This document shows positions 1-5,264 of a stretch of 8,349 nucleotides of DNA, piece by piece. The position numbers and the translations under genes are program-made. The DNA lies in contig CAYTFZ010000106.1 of assembly GCA_964437215.1 (NCBI GenBank), positions 1 to 8,349 on the forward strand. Direction: 5' to 3'. The stretch comes from JAAYAN01 sp964437215. GTDB lineage: Bacteria; Bacteroidota; Ignavibacteria; Ignavibacteriales; Melioribacteraceae. Numbering within the stretch: the stretch's first letter is position 1; each line of letters starts with the position of its first letter. Below the pieces are notes generated by a model. It ran no database searches, was not told the origin of the DNA, and saw nothing but the letters and a program-made list of their open reading frames with translations.

Positions 1-48
1 ACTCGCGGAGCCAAAATCCTGATGAAATATCGGGATTTTTTGTTTTAA
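1..48 (+). repeat. 48-bp direct repeat, left copy, truncated by the window edge
   Basis: These 48 bases recur without a mismatch at 340-387. The offset is 339 bp, exactly 113 codons. The copy begins at the first base of the window, so the true repeat may extend further left. It contains an intrinsic terminator (13-46). In the frame that matches the right copy, bases 2-22 read LAEPKS followed by TGA. This is the tail found in phase downstream of the GIY-YIG gene, so this copy may be the 3' end of another GIY-YIG unit lying mostly outside the window. That identity is an inference; the repeat itself is seen directly. Confidence 0.95.
13..46 (+). terminator. Intrinsic terminator in the left repeat copy
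   Basis: An 11-bp stem forms between 13-23 and 29-39, with one T-G wobble and a 5-nt loop (gaaat). It runs into a T-rich tract interrupted by a single G (36-46). It lies directly upstream of the GIY-YIG gene and presumably ends the transcript of whatever gene lies to the left of the window. Confidence 0.8.
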
Positions 49-54
49 ATACCT

Positions 55-59
55 GGAGG
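55..59 (+). promoter_or_regulatory. Shine-Dalgarno site that fixes a TTG start
   Basis: GGAGG lies 5 nt upstream of TTG at 65-67. There is no in-frame ATG near the N-terminus, because the ATG at 78-80 is out of frame, so this site supports a TTG start for the GIY-YIG gene. Confidence 0.7.
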
Positions 60-64
60 TTAAT

Positions 65-313
65 TTGTTTTGTACATATGTTCTGTATTCAGAAAAGTAT
101 GACAGAATATATGTAGGACAAACAGAAGATTTAACACTTCGAATAGAAAGACATAATGCAGGAAGGGTTAAGTCTACTAAACCGTATATTCCGTGGAAAC
201 TAATTTATTCCGAAAACTTCATAACAAGAAGTGATTCTATAAAAAGAGAATCCGAATTAAAGTCTCATCAGGGAAGGGATTTCATTAGAAATTTAATATT
301 GTCGAAAGGTTAA
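65..313 (+). CDS. GIY-YIG domain endonuclease, small COG2827/YhbQ-like type
   Basis: This 82-residue protein is essentially one GIY-YIG nuclease domain. The first motif strand is around T4-Y5-V6 with YVLYS following. The second motif is Y16-V17-G18 in RIYVGQT. The conserved arginine is R26, and the catalytic glutamate is most likely E62 in KRESELK, followed by GRDFIRN near the end. Members of this family cut DNA through a single metal-bound active site, but the biological role of these stand-alone short forms is mostly unknown. The TTG start is chosen because of the GGAGG at 55-59. The gene lies between two identical 48-bp repeats, each with a terminator, and no promoter fits between the upstream terminator and the RBS. 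After the TAA the frame stays open for 15 more codons (PKGCPATAGLAEPKS) to a TGA, so the stop may have shortened a longer ancestral protein. All catalytic residues lie before the stop. Confidence 0.88.
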   Translation: MFCTYVLYSEKYDRIYVGQTEDLTLRIERHNAGRVKSTKPYIPWKLIYSENFITRSDSIKRESELKSHQGRDFIRNLILSKG

Positions 314-324
314 CCGAAGGGTTG

Positions 325-340
325 TCCGGCAACTGCCGGA
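325..340 (+). other. GC-rich hairpin at the 3' end of the GIY-YIG unit
   Basis: TCCGGC (325-330) pairs perfectly with GCCGGA (335-340) around the loop AACT. This short stretch is far richer in G and C than its surroundings. Its last base is the first base of the right 48-bp repeat, so it probably belongs to the same repeated unit. It is too weakly followed by T residues to be a terminator on its own. Confidence 0.6.
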
Positions 341-387
341 CTCGCGGAGCCAAAATCCTGATGAAATATCGGGATTTTTTGTTTTAA
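340..387 (+). repeat. 48-bp direct repeat, right copy
   Basis: This is a perfect copy of 1-48. It ends 4 bp before the last base of the convergent metallo-hydrolase gene, and the flanking base differs between copies (A at 49, G at 388), so the identity stops sharply. With the left copy it brackets the GIY-YIG gene, which fits a duplicated or inserted cassette. No terminal inverted repeats or other short target duplication are seen. Confidence 0.95.
352..385 (+). terminator. Intrinsic terminator of the GIY-YIG gene
   Basis: It has the same hairpin as the left copy: stem 352-362 with 368-378, loop 363-367, then a T-rich tract. It ends GIY-YIG transcription just before the convergent metallo-hydrolase gene. 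On the minus strand the hairpin is followed by only a short U run, so it would be a weaker terminator for that gene. Confidence 0.82.
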
Positions 388-391
388 GTAT

Positions 392-1336
392 TCATTCAAG
401 CGTGAATGTCTGGCCGATATTATCTAGACCGATTTTCAGATTAAAATTTACTGCTGATTTGTTCATCCACTCAATCGGTTCATTAAAAGGTTCGGAGCTC
501 TGGCTGAAAGTTTTTGTGTGAATAGGAATGAAATATTTTGCATTCATTCGTGCAGCCATTTCAAGGGCTTCTTCGGGATTGCAGTGATTCCATTTCCAAG
601 GATTGTATGCCCCGATTGGCATTATGGCGATATCAATATTTTCATTTTTCAATATATCGAATTTATCTGTCATTGCTGTATCGCCGCCGAAAACAAAGGA
701 TTTCCCATTCATCTTTAAATAATAAGCATTGTAACTTCTTCCATCCTTCATATACCCGCGCGAACGATCTTTTTCCCAAGGGTATCTCCAGCCGAAATGT
801 TTTGCTTCAATAGCTTTTATGCTGATTCCATCTATAGAAGTTTCATCATTCCAGTCTAAAACCGTTACCGATTTCCATTCAATATCCTGAATTACATCTT
901 TTGTGAGATAAGCAGTAACTACATTAATTTCTCCGGGATATTTTTCTCCGAAATATTCGAGTGTCGGAACATCTGTATGATCCATATGAGCATGTGAAAG
1001 AAGTATCAAATCGGGTTTAGGAATTTCCTCAAGTTTTAGTGCAGCAGGAGTCATTCTAGATGGACCAATTGTATCCCATAAAAACCTGATTCCTATTTTC
1101 TTTGATATAACGGGATCTGTTAAAATCCATTTCCCATAAAAATTAATCAGCACTGTTGAGTGACCAAGCCAGCTTAAGGTTATTTTATCGTCTTTCCAAT
1201 CTGCCGGAGACGGGATGTATTTTAAAGCAGGCAAAGGGGAAGAAATTATATTTTTTGAAAAAGGATTTCCAGGTATAAAAAAAAATCCGCTTAATAATGC
1301 GCTGTATTTTAAAAATTTTCTTCTGCTTGTATTCAT
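392..1336 (-). CDS. Tat-exported metallo-beta-lactamase-fold hydrolase (COG2220, NAPE-PLD/UlaG-like)
   Basis: This is a 314-residue protein. The N-terminus has a twin-arginine signal (S4-R5-R6-K7-F8-L9-K10) followed by a short hydrophobic segment, so export of the folded, metal-loaded enzyme is likely. The fold starts at ITLSWLGHST (52-61). The metal ligands are all visible: H115-A-H117-M-D119-H120, H180 in AKHFGW, D219 in GGDT and H273 in PIHTKTF. IGAYNPWKWNHCNPEEA (241-257) strongly resembles the late NAPE-PLD motif. NAPE-PLD cleaves N-acyl phosphatidylethanolamine and UlaG opens a lactone, but the substrate here cannot be read from the sequence. There is no clear Shine-Dalgarno before the ATG, only an A/T-rich leader. 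It follows the TPM gene by 43 bp on the same strand, so co-transcription is likely. A periplasmic phosphodiesterase or lactonase is the best guess. Confidence 0.88.
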   Translation of the reverse strand: MNTSRRKFLKYSALLSGFFFIPGNPFSKNIISSPLPALKYIPSPADWKDDKITLSWLGHSTVLINFYGKWILTDPVISKKIGIRFLWDTIGPSRMTPAALKLEEIPKPDLILLSHAHMDHTDVPTLEYFGEKYPGEINVVTAYLTKDVIQDIEWKSVTVLDWNDETSIDGISIKAIEAKHFGWRYPWEKDRSRGYMKDGRSYNAYYLKMNGKSFVFGGDTAMTDKFDILKNENIDIAIMPIGAYNPWKWNHCNPEEALEMAARMNAKYFIPIHTKTFSQSSEPFNEPIEWMNKSAVNFNLKIGLDNIGQTFTLE

Positions 1337-1379
1337 ATTAAAAAGAAAAACGAAAATACTGAAAGAAAAATTCCACCGT

Positions 1380-1838
1380 TTATTTAACCACTATATCATT
1401 CGGCAACTCATTTTTATCGTCTTTTTGAATGGGGAAATGTTTTGCAAGAATATTTCCCATTTCATTAACAGCATCAATTGTTCCCGAAAGAAAATTGCCG
1501 TTTTTAAAAGCAAGCTGCATCCGGTTGCGTATTTCATCCCAGGTATTTTGTCCTATAATTTCATTGATTCCCGAATCGCCAAGAATGTAAAAACTTTTCT
1601 CTTCCAGCAGCAAATAAATGAGTATGCCGGTTTTATCGCGTGTCTTATCCATTTTTAAAGAAAAAAACTCTTTCTCTGCAAGCTGGCGCAAAGACTTTTT
1701 TCCTGAAAAAGCAGGTCTTTTTTCGGAAATTGAAATTCTTATTTCTCCGGAAGTTTTTTTTTCGTTTTCACAAATTGCTTCGGATATTTTTGCCAAATCT
1801 TCCTTCGAAAAATATTTGTCCACTAATTTATGTGCCAT
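1380..1838 (-). CDS. TPM-domain protein (PF04536-like)
   Basis: This 152-residue protein matches the TPM domain (named after TLP18.3, Psb32 and MOLO-1). It has TSGEIRISIS (29-38), TRDKTGILIYLL (66-77), LGDSGINEIIG (86-96), W100 and the closing helix region GNFLSGTIDAVNEMG (114-128). TPM domains have been reported as acid phosphatases in chloroplast members, but most bacterial ones have no assigned role. The usual bacterial form has a signal peptide and a membrane or glycine-rich tail. This one has neither and ends in a short charged tail, so it is probably cytosolic or peripheral. Cytosolic versions often sit with lemA and a membrane-bound TPM gene, but neither is present here. It is the first gene of a likely operon with the Tat-exported hydrolase 43 bp downstream, and it is divergent from gpmI. 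No convincing Shine-Dalgarno precedes the ATG. Confidence 0.82.
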   Translation of the reverse strand: MAHKLVDKYFSKEDLAKISEAICENEKKTSGEIRISISEKRPAFSGKKSLRQLAEKEFFSLKMDKTRDKTGILIYLLLEEKSFYILGDSGINEIIGQNTWDEIRNRMQLAFKNGNFLSGTIDAVNEMGNILAKHFPIQKDDKNELPNDIVVK

Positions 1839-1914
1839 ATTTATCCACTTTTAGCTGTTAAAATTGATTTACTTTCAAAGCTTAGGTATATTTAAAACTT
1901 ATTTTTCCGCAAAA

Positions 1915-1943
1915 TTGTTTTCATATAATTGAAGAAATATAAT
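1915..1943 (+). promoter_or_regulatory. Sigma70-like promoter for gpmI
   Basis: TTGTTT (1915-1920) and a perfect TATAAT (1938-1943) are separated by exactly 17 bp. A start site around 1950 would leave a leader of about 19 nt with the SD GAGGT (1957-1961) 7 nt before the ATG. A second TATAAT occurs at 1924-1929, but it lacks a well-placed -35. The surrounding DNA is very AT-rich, so chance matches are possible. Confidence 0.55.
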
Positions 1944-1968
1944 AAAAAATAAATATGAGGTAAATGTA

Positions 1969-3597
1969 ATGGAATTAAAATTAAAAAAATCGGATAAATT
2001 TGCCGGAAGAAAAGGTCCGGTTTTACTGATAATAATGGATGGGGTTGGCATTGCAGCGCCAACTGAGGGAAATGCTGTATATAAAGCCGAGACACCTGTT
2101 CTAGATAAATTGTTTAATGGGAAATTATTTACAAAGCTTAAAGCTCACGGTCCTGCTGTTGGTCTTCCAAGCGAAGATGATATGGGAAACAGCGAGGTTG
2201 GGCATAATGCTTTGGGTGCAGGACGAGTTTTTGCTCAGGGGGCAAAACTTGTAAATAATTCCTTCGATTCTGGAAAAATATTCGAGTCGGATGTATGGAA
2301 AAATGCAGTTTCTACAGCAAAAGGGAACAATACTTTACATTTTATCGGTTTGCTTTCGGACGGAAATGTTCATTCGCATATCGATCATCTTTTTAAAATG
2401 ATTAAAAAAGCAGCGGCAGAAGGAGCGAAAAAACTTCGTGTTCACACTTTGGTTGACGGACGCGATGTTGGTGAAAAAAGCGCTCTTGAATATATTCGTC
2501 CGTTAGAAAAATTGCTGAGCGATATATCATCAGAAAAAGGATACGATTATCAGATTGCATCCGGCGGCGGAAGAATGATTACAACAATGGACAGATACAA
2601 TGCCGATTGGAGTGTTGTTAAAAGAGGTTGGGATGCTCATGTTCTCGGAGTCGGACGAAAATTCAAATCTGCTTCCGAGGCAATACAGACTTATTATAAT
2701 GAAGATCCGAAAATGACTGATCAGTATATGGAATCCTTTGTTATTGTTGATGAAAACGGAAAACCCAACGGAACAATAGAAGACGGGGACAGTGTAATAT
2801 TTTATAATTTCAGAGGCGACAGGGCAATTGAAATATCCCGGGCTTTTGAGGAAAAAGATTTTAATGAATTCAACCGTGTACGTATGCCGAAAGTATTTTA
2901 TGCCGGTATGATGGAATACGACGGCGATCTTCATATCCCTTCAAATTATCTTGTAACTCCTCCGGCTATTGAAAGAACAATTTGCGAATATCTGTGCAAT
3001 GAAGGAGTAACTTCGTTTGCAATTTCCGAAACACAAAAATACGGACACGTAACATATTTTTGGAACGGAAACCGCTCAGGTTATATAAACAAAGACATTG
3101 AAACTTATGTGGAAATTCCTTCTGATAAAATAGCTTTTGATAAAGCCCCTAAAATGAAAGCTGTGGAAATTACCGATAAATCTATCGAACTTCTCAAATC
3201 AGGAAAATATAAATTCGGTCGTATTAATTTTGCAAACGGCGATATGGTAGGACACAGCGGGATAATTGAAGCAGCAATTGAAGCAGTTGAAATAGTAGAT
3301 AAAAGCGTGGGCAGATTGATTGAAGTTGTTAACGAACTTGGCGGAATTACTGTAATTACTGCTGACCATGGCAATGCTGATGAAATGTTTACCGAAAAAA
3401 ACGGGGTCCGGACAGTAAAAACTGCTCATACTTTGAATCCGGTACCTTTTATAATAATCGATTCGGGTTACAAAGACGAATATGAAATGGCAAATGTTGA
3501 AAATCCAGGTTTAACAAATATTGCATCTACATTATTAAATCTGCTTGGTTTCGAAAAAGTTGAAGACTACGATCCTTCGCTTATCACAATTAAATAA
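1969..3597 (+). CDS. gpmI: 2,3-bisphosphoglycerate-independent phosphoglycerate mutase
   Basis: The enzyme interconverts 3- and 2-phosphoglycerate in glycolysis and gluconeogenesis through a phosphoserine intermediate and two Mn ions. D24 of IIMDGVG and catalytic S75 in DMGNSEVGHN are present. So are the substrate-domain motifs LLSDGNVHSHIDHL, VDGRDVG and NFRGDRAIEISRAF, and the second metal set D425/H429 (NGDMVGHSG), D466/H467 (TADHGNADEM) and H487 (TAHTLNPVPF). At 542 residues it is longer than the usual bacterial enzyme of about 510. It carries SGGGRM..TMDRYNADW, ISETQKYGHVTYFWNGNRSG and YVEIPSD. I recall these as typical of the plant and trypanosomatid-type iPGM rather than the common bacterial type. 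The ATG has GAGGT 7 nt upstream. It is transcribed alone: a promoter precedes it and a strong terminator follows. It appears complete and functional. Confidence 0.97.
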   Translation: MELKLKKSDKFAGRKGPVLLIIMDGVGIAAPTEGNAVYKAETPVLDKLFNGKLFTKLKAHGPAVGLPSEDDMGNSEVGHNALGAGRVFAQGAKLVNNSFDSGKIFESDVWKNAVSTAKGNNTLHFIGLLSDGNVHSHIDHLFKMIKKAAAEGAKKLRVHTLVDGRDVGEKSALEYIRPLEKLLSDISSEKGYDYQIASGGGRMITTMDRYNADWSVVKRGWDAHVLGVGRKFKSASEAIQTYYNEDPKMTDQYMESFVIVDENGKPNGTIEDGDSVIFYNFRGDRAIEISRAFEEKDFNEFNRVRMPKVFYAGMMEYDGDLHIPSNYLVTPPAIERTICEYLCNEGVTSFAISETQKYGHVTYFWNGNRSGYINKDIETYVEIPSDKIAFDKAPKMKAVEITDKSIELLKSGKYKFGRINFANGDMVGHSGIIEAAIEAVEIVDKSVGRLIEVVNELGGITVITADHGNADEMFTEKNGVRTVKTAHTLNPVPFIIIDSGYKDEYEMANVENPGLTNIASTLLNLLGFEKVEDYDPSLITIK

Positions 3598-3598
3598 T

Positions 3599-3637
3599 AA
3601 AATAACCGGTCTGATAATTTTTCAGACCGGTTATTTT
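3599..3637 (+). terminator. Strong intrinsic terminator after gpmI
   Basis: A 16-bp perfect stem (3599-3614 with 3622-3637) encloses the 7-nt loop TAATTTT. The right arm ends in TTATTTT. The hairpin begins directly after the tandem stops of gpmI. The A-rich left arm means it could also work on the minus strand, although no minus-strand gene is close. Confidence 0.88.
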
Positions 3638-3710
3638 AATAGTCAGAAATAAATATCTTGCATAATTTCAATAATTTCCCAATTTTCACAAAGATTTTTA
3701 AACCTTTATA

Positions 3711-3715
3711 GGGAG
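3711..3715 (+). promoter_or_regulatory. Shine-Dalgarno site of the PorV-like gene
   Basis: GGGAG lies 5 nt before the ATG at 3721. This supports the chosen start, which also gives a complete signal peptide. Confidence 0.6.
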
Positions 3716-3720
3716 TTTCA

Positions 3721-4782
3721 ATGTTTAATCGTTTTGGCGTTATAATTCTTATGGCAGTTTCGTTTGCTAGTATTCAGAAAGCACAAACGGTTGTGGGAAA
3801 ATATGCAGGAGAATTTATGGCAATAGGTGTTGGCGGACGTGCCTTAGGTATGGGCGGCGCTTATGTTGCTGTTGGCGGAGATGTAACATCGGGTTATTGG
3901 AACCCAGCAGGACTTGCCAGAATAAATTACCCTCAAGGCGTGCTTATGCATCAGGAGCTGTATGGCAGCATTGTTAATTATAATTATGCTGCAGTAGCAA
4001 TTCCCTATAATGAAGATATGACTTTTGCCGTAAGCGCAGTAAGATTAAGCATCGATGGAATTCCTGATACCCGCAATGCAGGAAGAGACAGAGAAACCGG
4101 ACAGATTATTGATTATAACGATCCTGCTTGGAGAATGATACATCCAAACTGGGATCTGGATGTTTCGAAAATCACCGAATTTAACAACACAGACTGGGCA
4201 TTTTATCTTTCTTTTGCAAAACGTCACTCCGAAAATTTTTACTGGGGAGCCAACGTAAAAATTATAAGAAGAGATTTAGCGGAGTTCGGAGCTACCGGAA
4301 TAGGATTTGACATAGGTGCTTGGTATAATCCTTACGAAAATTTTTTCCTTGGTGCAAATATACAGGATGTTACAACCACTTATGTTGCCTGGTCAACCGG
4401 CAGAAACGAACTGATAAGTCCTACAGCAAAAATAGGGGCAGCATATCAAACAGAATTTTTAGGATTGAACTTTTTACCGGCACTCGATTTTGATATACGT
4501 TTTGAAGGACGCGAATATGCTTCTACTTTTAATATGGGAGCCGTAAGTTTTGATATTCACACTGGAATTGAAATTGATTATAAGAATGTTGTTGCACTCA
4601 GGGCAGGGTATAACGACATAAAACAAATAACGTTAGGCGCCGGAATTAAACTTCCTAAACTTAATATCGACTATTCTTTTGCAAGATTTAATCAATCTGA
4701 GCTGGAAAGACTTGACGATAGTCATAAAATTTCGTTAATTTTAACACTCGAAGATTTAAGATTTTTAAGAAAAGGAAATTAG
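3721..4782 (+). CDS. PorV/PorQ-family outer-membrane beta-barrel protein
   Basis: This is a 353-residue protein. The signal peptide has a charged start, the hydrophobic stretch GVIILMAVSFAS and a probable cleavage site near KAQ (20-22). The family signature GVGGRALGMGGAYVA (37-50) followed by WNPAGLA (60-66) is clear. The rest alternates in the manner of transmembrane strands (FYLSFAKR, FYWGANVKIIRR, FFLGANIQDV, ITLGAGIKL, LNIDYSFARF, KISLILTL), as in FadL-like barrels. PorV is the outer-membrane shuttle of the type IX secretion system, and PorQ is a related component. Many paralogs in Bacteroidota and Ignavibacteriota have no known role, and no porU, sov/sprA or T9SS cargo gene is in the window, so a T9SS role cannot be claimed. 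It is probably monocistronic: the gpmI terminator lies upstream and an inverted repeat just downstream. The likely location is the outer membrane. Confidence 0.88.
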   Translation: MFNRFGVIILMAVSFASIQKAQTVVGKYAGEFMAIGVGGRALGMGGAYVAVGGDVTSGYWNPAGLARINYPQGVLMHQELYGSIVNYNYAAVAIPYNEDMTFAVSAVRLSIDGIPDTRNAGRDRETGQIIDYNDPAWRMIHPNWDLDVSKITEFNNTDWAFYLSFAKRHSENFYWGANVKIIRRDLAEFGATGIGFDIGAWYNPYENFFLGANIQDVTTTYVAWSTGRNELISPTAKIGAAYQTEFLGLNFLPALDFDIRFEGREYASTFNMGAVSFDIHTGIEIDYKNVVALRAGYNDIKQITLGAGIKLPKLNIDYSFARFNQSELERLDDSHKISLILTLEDLRFLRKGN

Positions 4783-4790
4783 ATACAAAA

Positions 4791-4843
4791 ATGAATTAGT
4801 TTTAATGTGCTTTAAAAATAGTACCTGTTAAAAATTAGTTCAT
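4791..4843 (+). repeat. Imperfect inverted repeat downstream of the PorV-like gene
   Basis: Arms 4791-4805 and 4828-4843 pair over about 15 bp with two G-T wobbles and one bulged A. Inside them 4807-4811 pairs with 4820-4824 around an 8-nt loop. The whole forms a long AT-rich stem starting 9 bases after the stop of the PorV-like gene. No T tract follows, so it could be a 3'-end stabilising hairpin or a weak terminator. Confidence 0.5.
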
Positions 4844-4944
4844 TGTAATTAATATGAAGTTAAATTTTACACATCGAATCAACCACAATTTTTTCCCATT
4901 TGGATCTTAGGGCAGGTATGTTTTTAGTTTACACTATATCAAAA

Positions 4945-4962
4945 AGTAATTTACTAATTACT
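4945..4962 (+). promoter_or_regulatory. Inverted repeat in the cold-shock gene leader
   Basis: AGTAATT and AATTACT are perfect reverse complements spaced by TACT. AGTAA-T-TTACT is a competing shorter pairing in the same place. It ends 54 nt before the csp start. It could be an operator or a leader hairpin with alternative folds, but AT-rich arms of this size can arise by chance. Confidence 0.3.
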
Positions 4963-4999
4963 CTGCTGCAGGGATCAACATCAATCAACAAAAGTCACC

Positions 5000-5006
5000 A
5001 AGGAGG
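5000..5006 (+). promoter_or_regulatory. Very strong Shine-Dalgarno site of the cold-shock gene
   Basis: AAGGAGG is the strongest anti-SD match in the window, placed 10 nt before the ATG. It stands out against the weak or absent SD of several neighbours and fits a highly translated small protein. Confidence 0.75.
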
Positions 5007-5016
5007 ACATTAGTAA

Positions 5017-5229
5017 ATGGCTGAAAAAGAGACAGGTACAGTTAAATGGTTTAATTCTTCAAAAGGCTTCGGCTTTGTAACAAGAGAAAAAGGCGGAGAT
5101 GTTTTTGTTCACTACAGTTCAATTTCGAACGAAGGATACAAAACACTTGAAGAAGGACAGAAAGTACAATTTGAAGTTGCAGAAGGACCAAAAGGTCTTC
5201 AGGCTCAGAATGTTTCTGTTGTAAAATAA
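5017..5229 (+). CDS. Cold-shock domain protein (CspA family)
   Basis: This 70-residue protein is a single cold-shock OB-fold domain that binds single-stranded RNA or DNA as a chaperone. GTVKWFNSSKGFGFVT (7-22) contains the RNP1 motif KGFGFVT, and DVFVHYSSI (29-37) contains RNP2. The third conserved block is LEEGQKVQFEVAEGPKGLQAQNV (44-66). The length is normal for the family. The usual DVFVHFSAI has become DVFVHYSSI, a conservative change that keeps an aromatic. It has a near-perfect SD, a double stop (TAA TAA) and a GNRA-loop terminator directly after, so it is probably a strongly expressed monocistronic gene. Whether it is cold-induced cannot be told from the protein. The upstream region contains inverted repeats that could form a regulatory leader. 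Confidence 0.96.
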   Translation: MAEKETGTVKWFNSSKGFGFVTREKGGDVFVHYSSISNEGYKTLEEGQKVQFEVAEGPKGLQAQNVSVVK

Positions 5230-5238
5230 TAAAACTGA

Positions 5239-5264
5239 AAGGCGCAGAAATGCGCCTTGTTTTT
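5239..5264 (+). terminator. Intrinsic terminator between csp and the convergent decarboxylase
   Basis: AAGGCGCA (5239-5246) pairs with TGCGCCTT (5251-5258) around the GAAA tetraloop, followed by GTTTTT. The T tract reaches into the TAA stop of the decarboxylase gene (5263-5265 on the opposite strand). Read on the minus strand the same hairpin is followed by a T-rich run, so it probably serves both convergent genes. Confidence 0.92.

Larger units (their letters stand above)
4783..5016. other. 234-bp intergenic region before the cold-shock gene
   Basis: No open frame of note is present. It contains a large imperfect inverted repeat (4791-4843) and a 7-bp inverted repeat (4945-4962). TTTACA occurs at 4866-4871 and again at 4928-4933, but neither has a convincing -10 at the right distance, so I cannot place the csp promoter. 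The length is compatible with a structured csp leader. Confidence 0.6.

Noticed and set aside
1..15. tRNA-like 3' end (GCGGAGCCA) at the left edge
   Set aside because: It ends in CCA, but the copy at 340-387 has no matching T-arm, acceptor partner or cloverleaf upstream. The hairpin there has a 4-nt loop and does not fit a tRNA T-arm.
1215..1658. 147-residue plus-strand open frame
   Set aside because: It lies antisense across the ends of two well-supported minus-strand genes, has no RBS and no recognisable motif. It is a shadow frame.
2530..2934. 134-residue minus-strand open frame inside gpmI
   Set aside because: It is fully contained in the highly conserved gpmI coding region on the opposite strand, with a low-complexity shadow-like composition.
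4866..4956. Possible csp promoters starting at TTTACA (4866-4871 or 4928-4933)
   Set aside because: No acceptable -10 hexamer is found 16-18 bp downstream of either, so I did not annotate a promoter.
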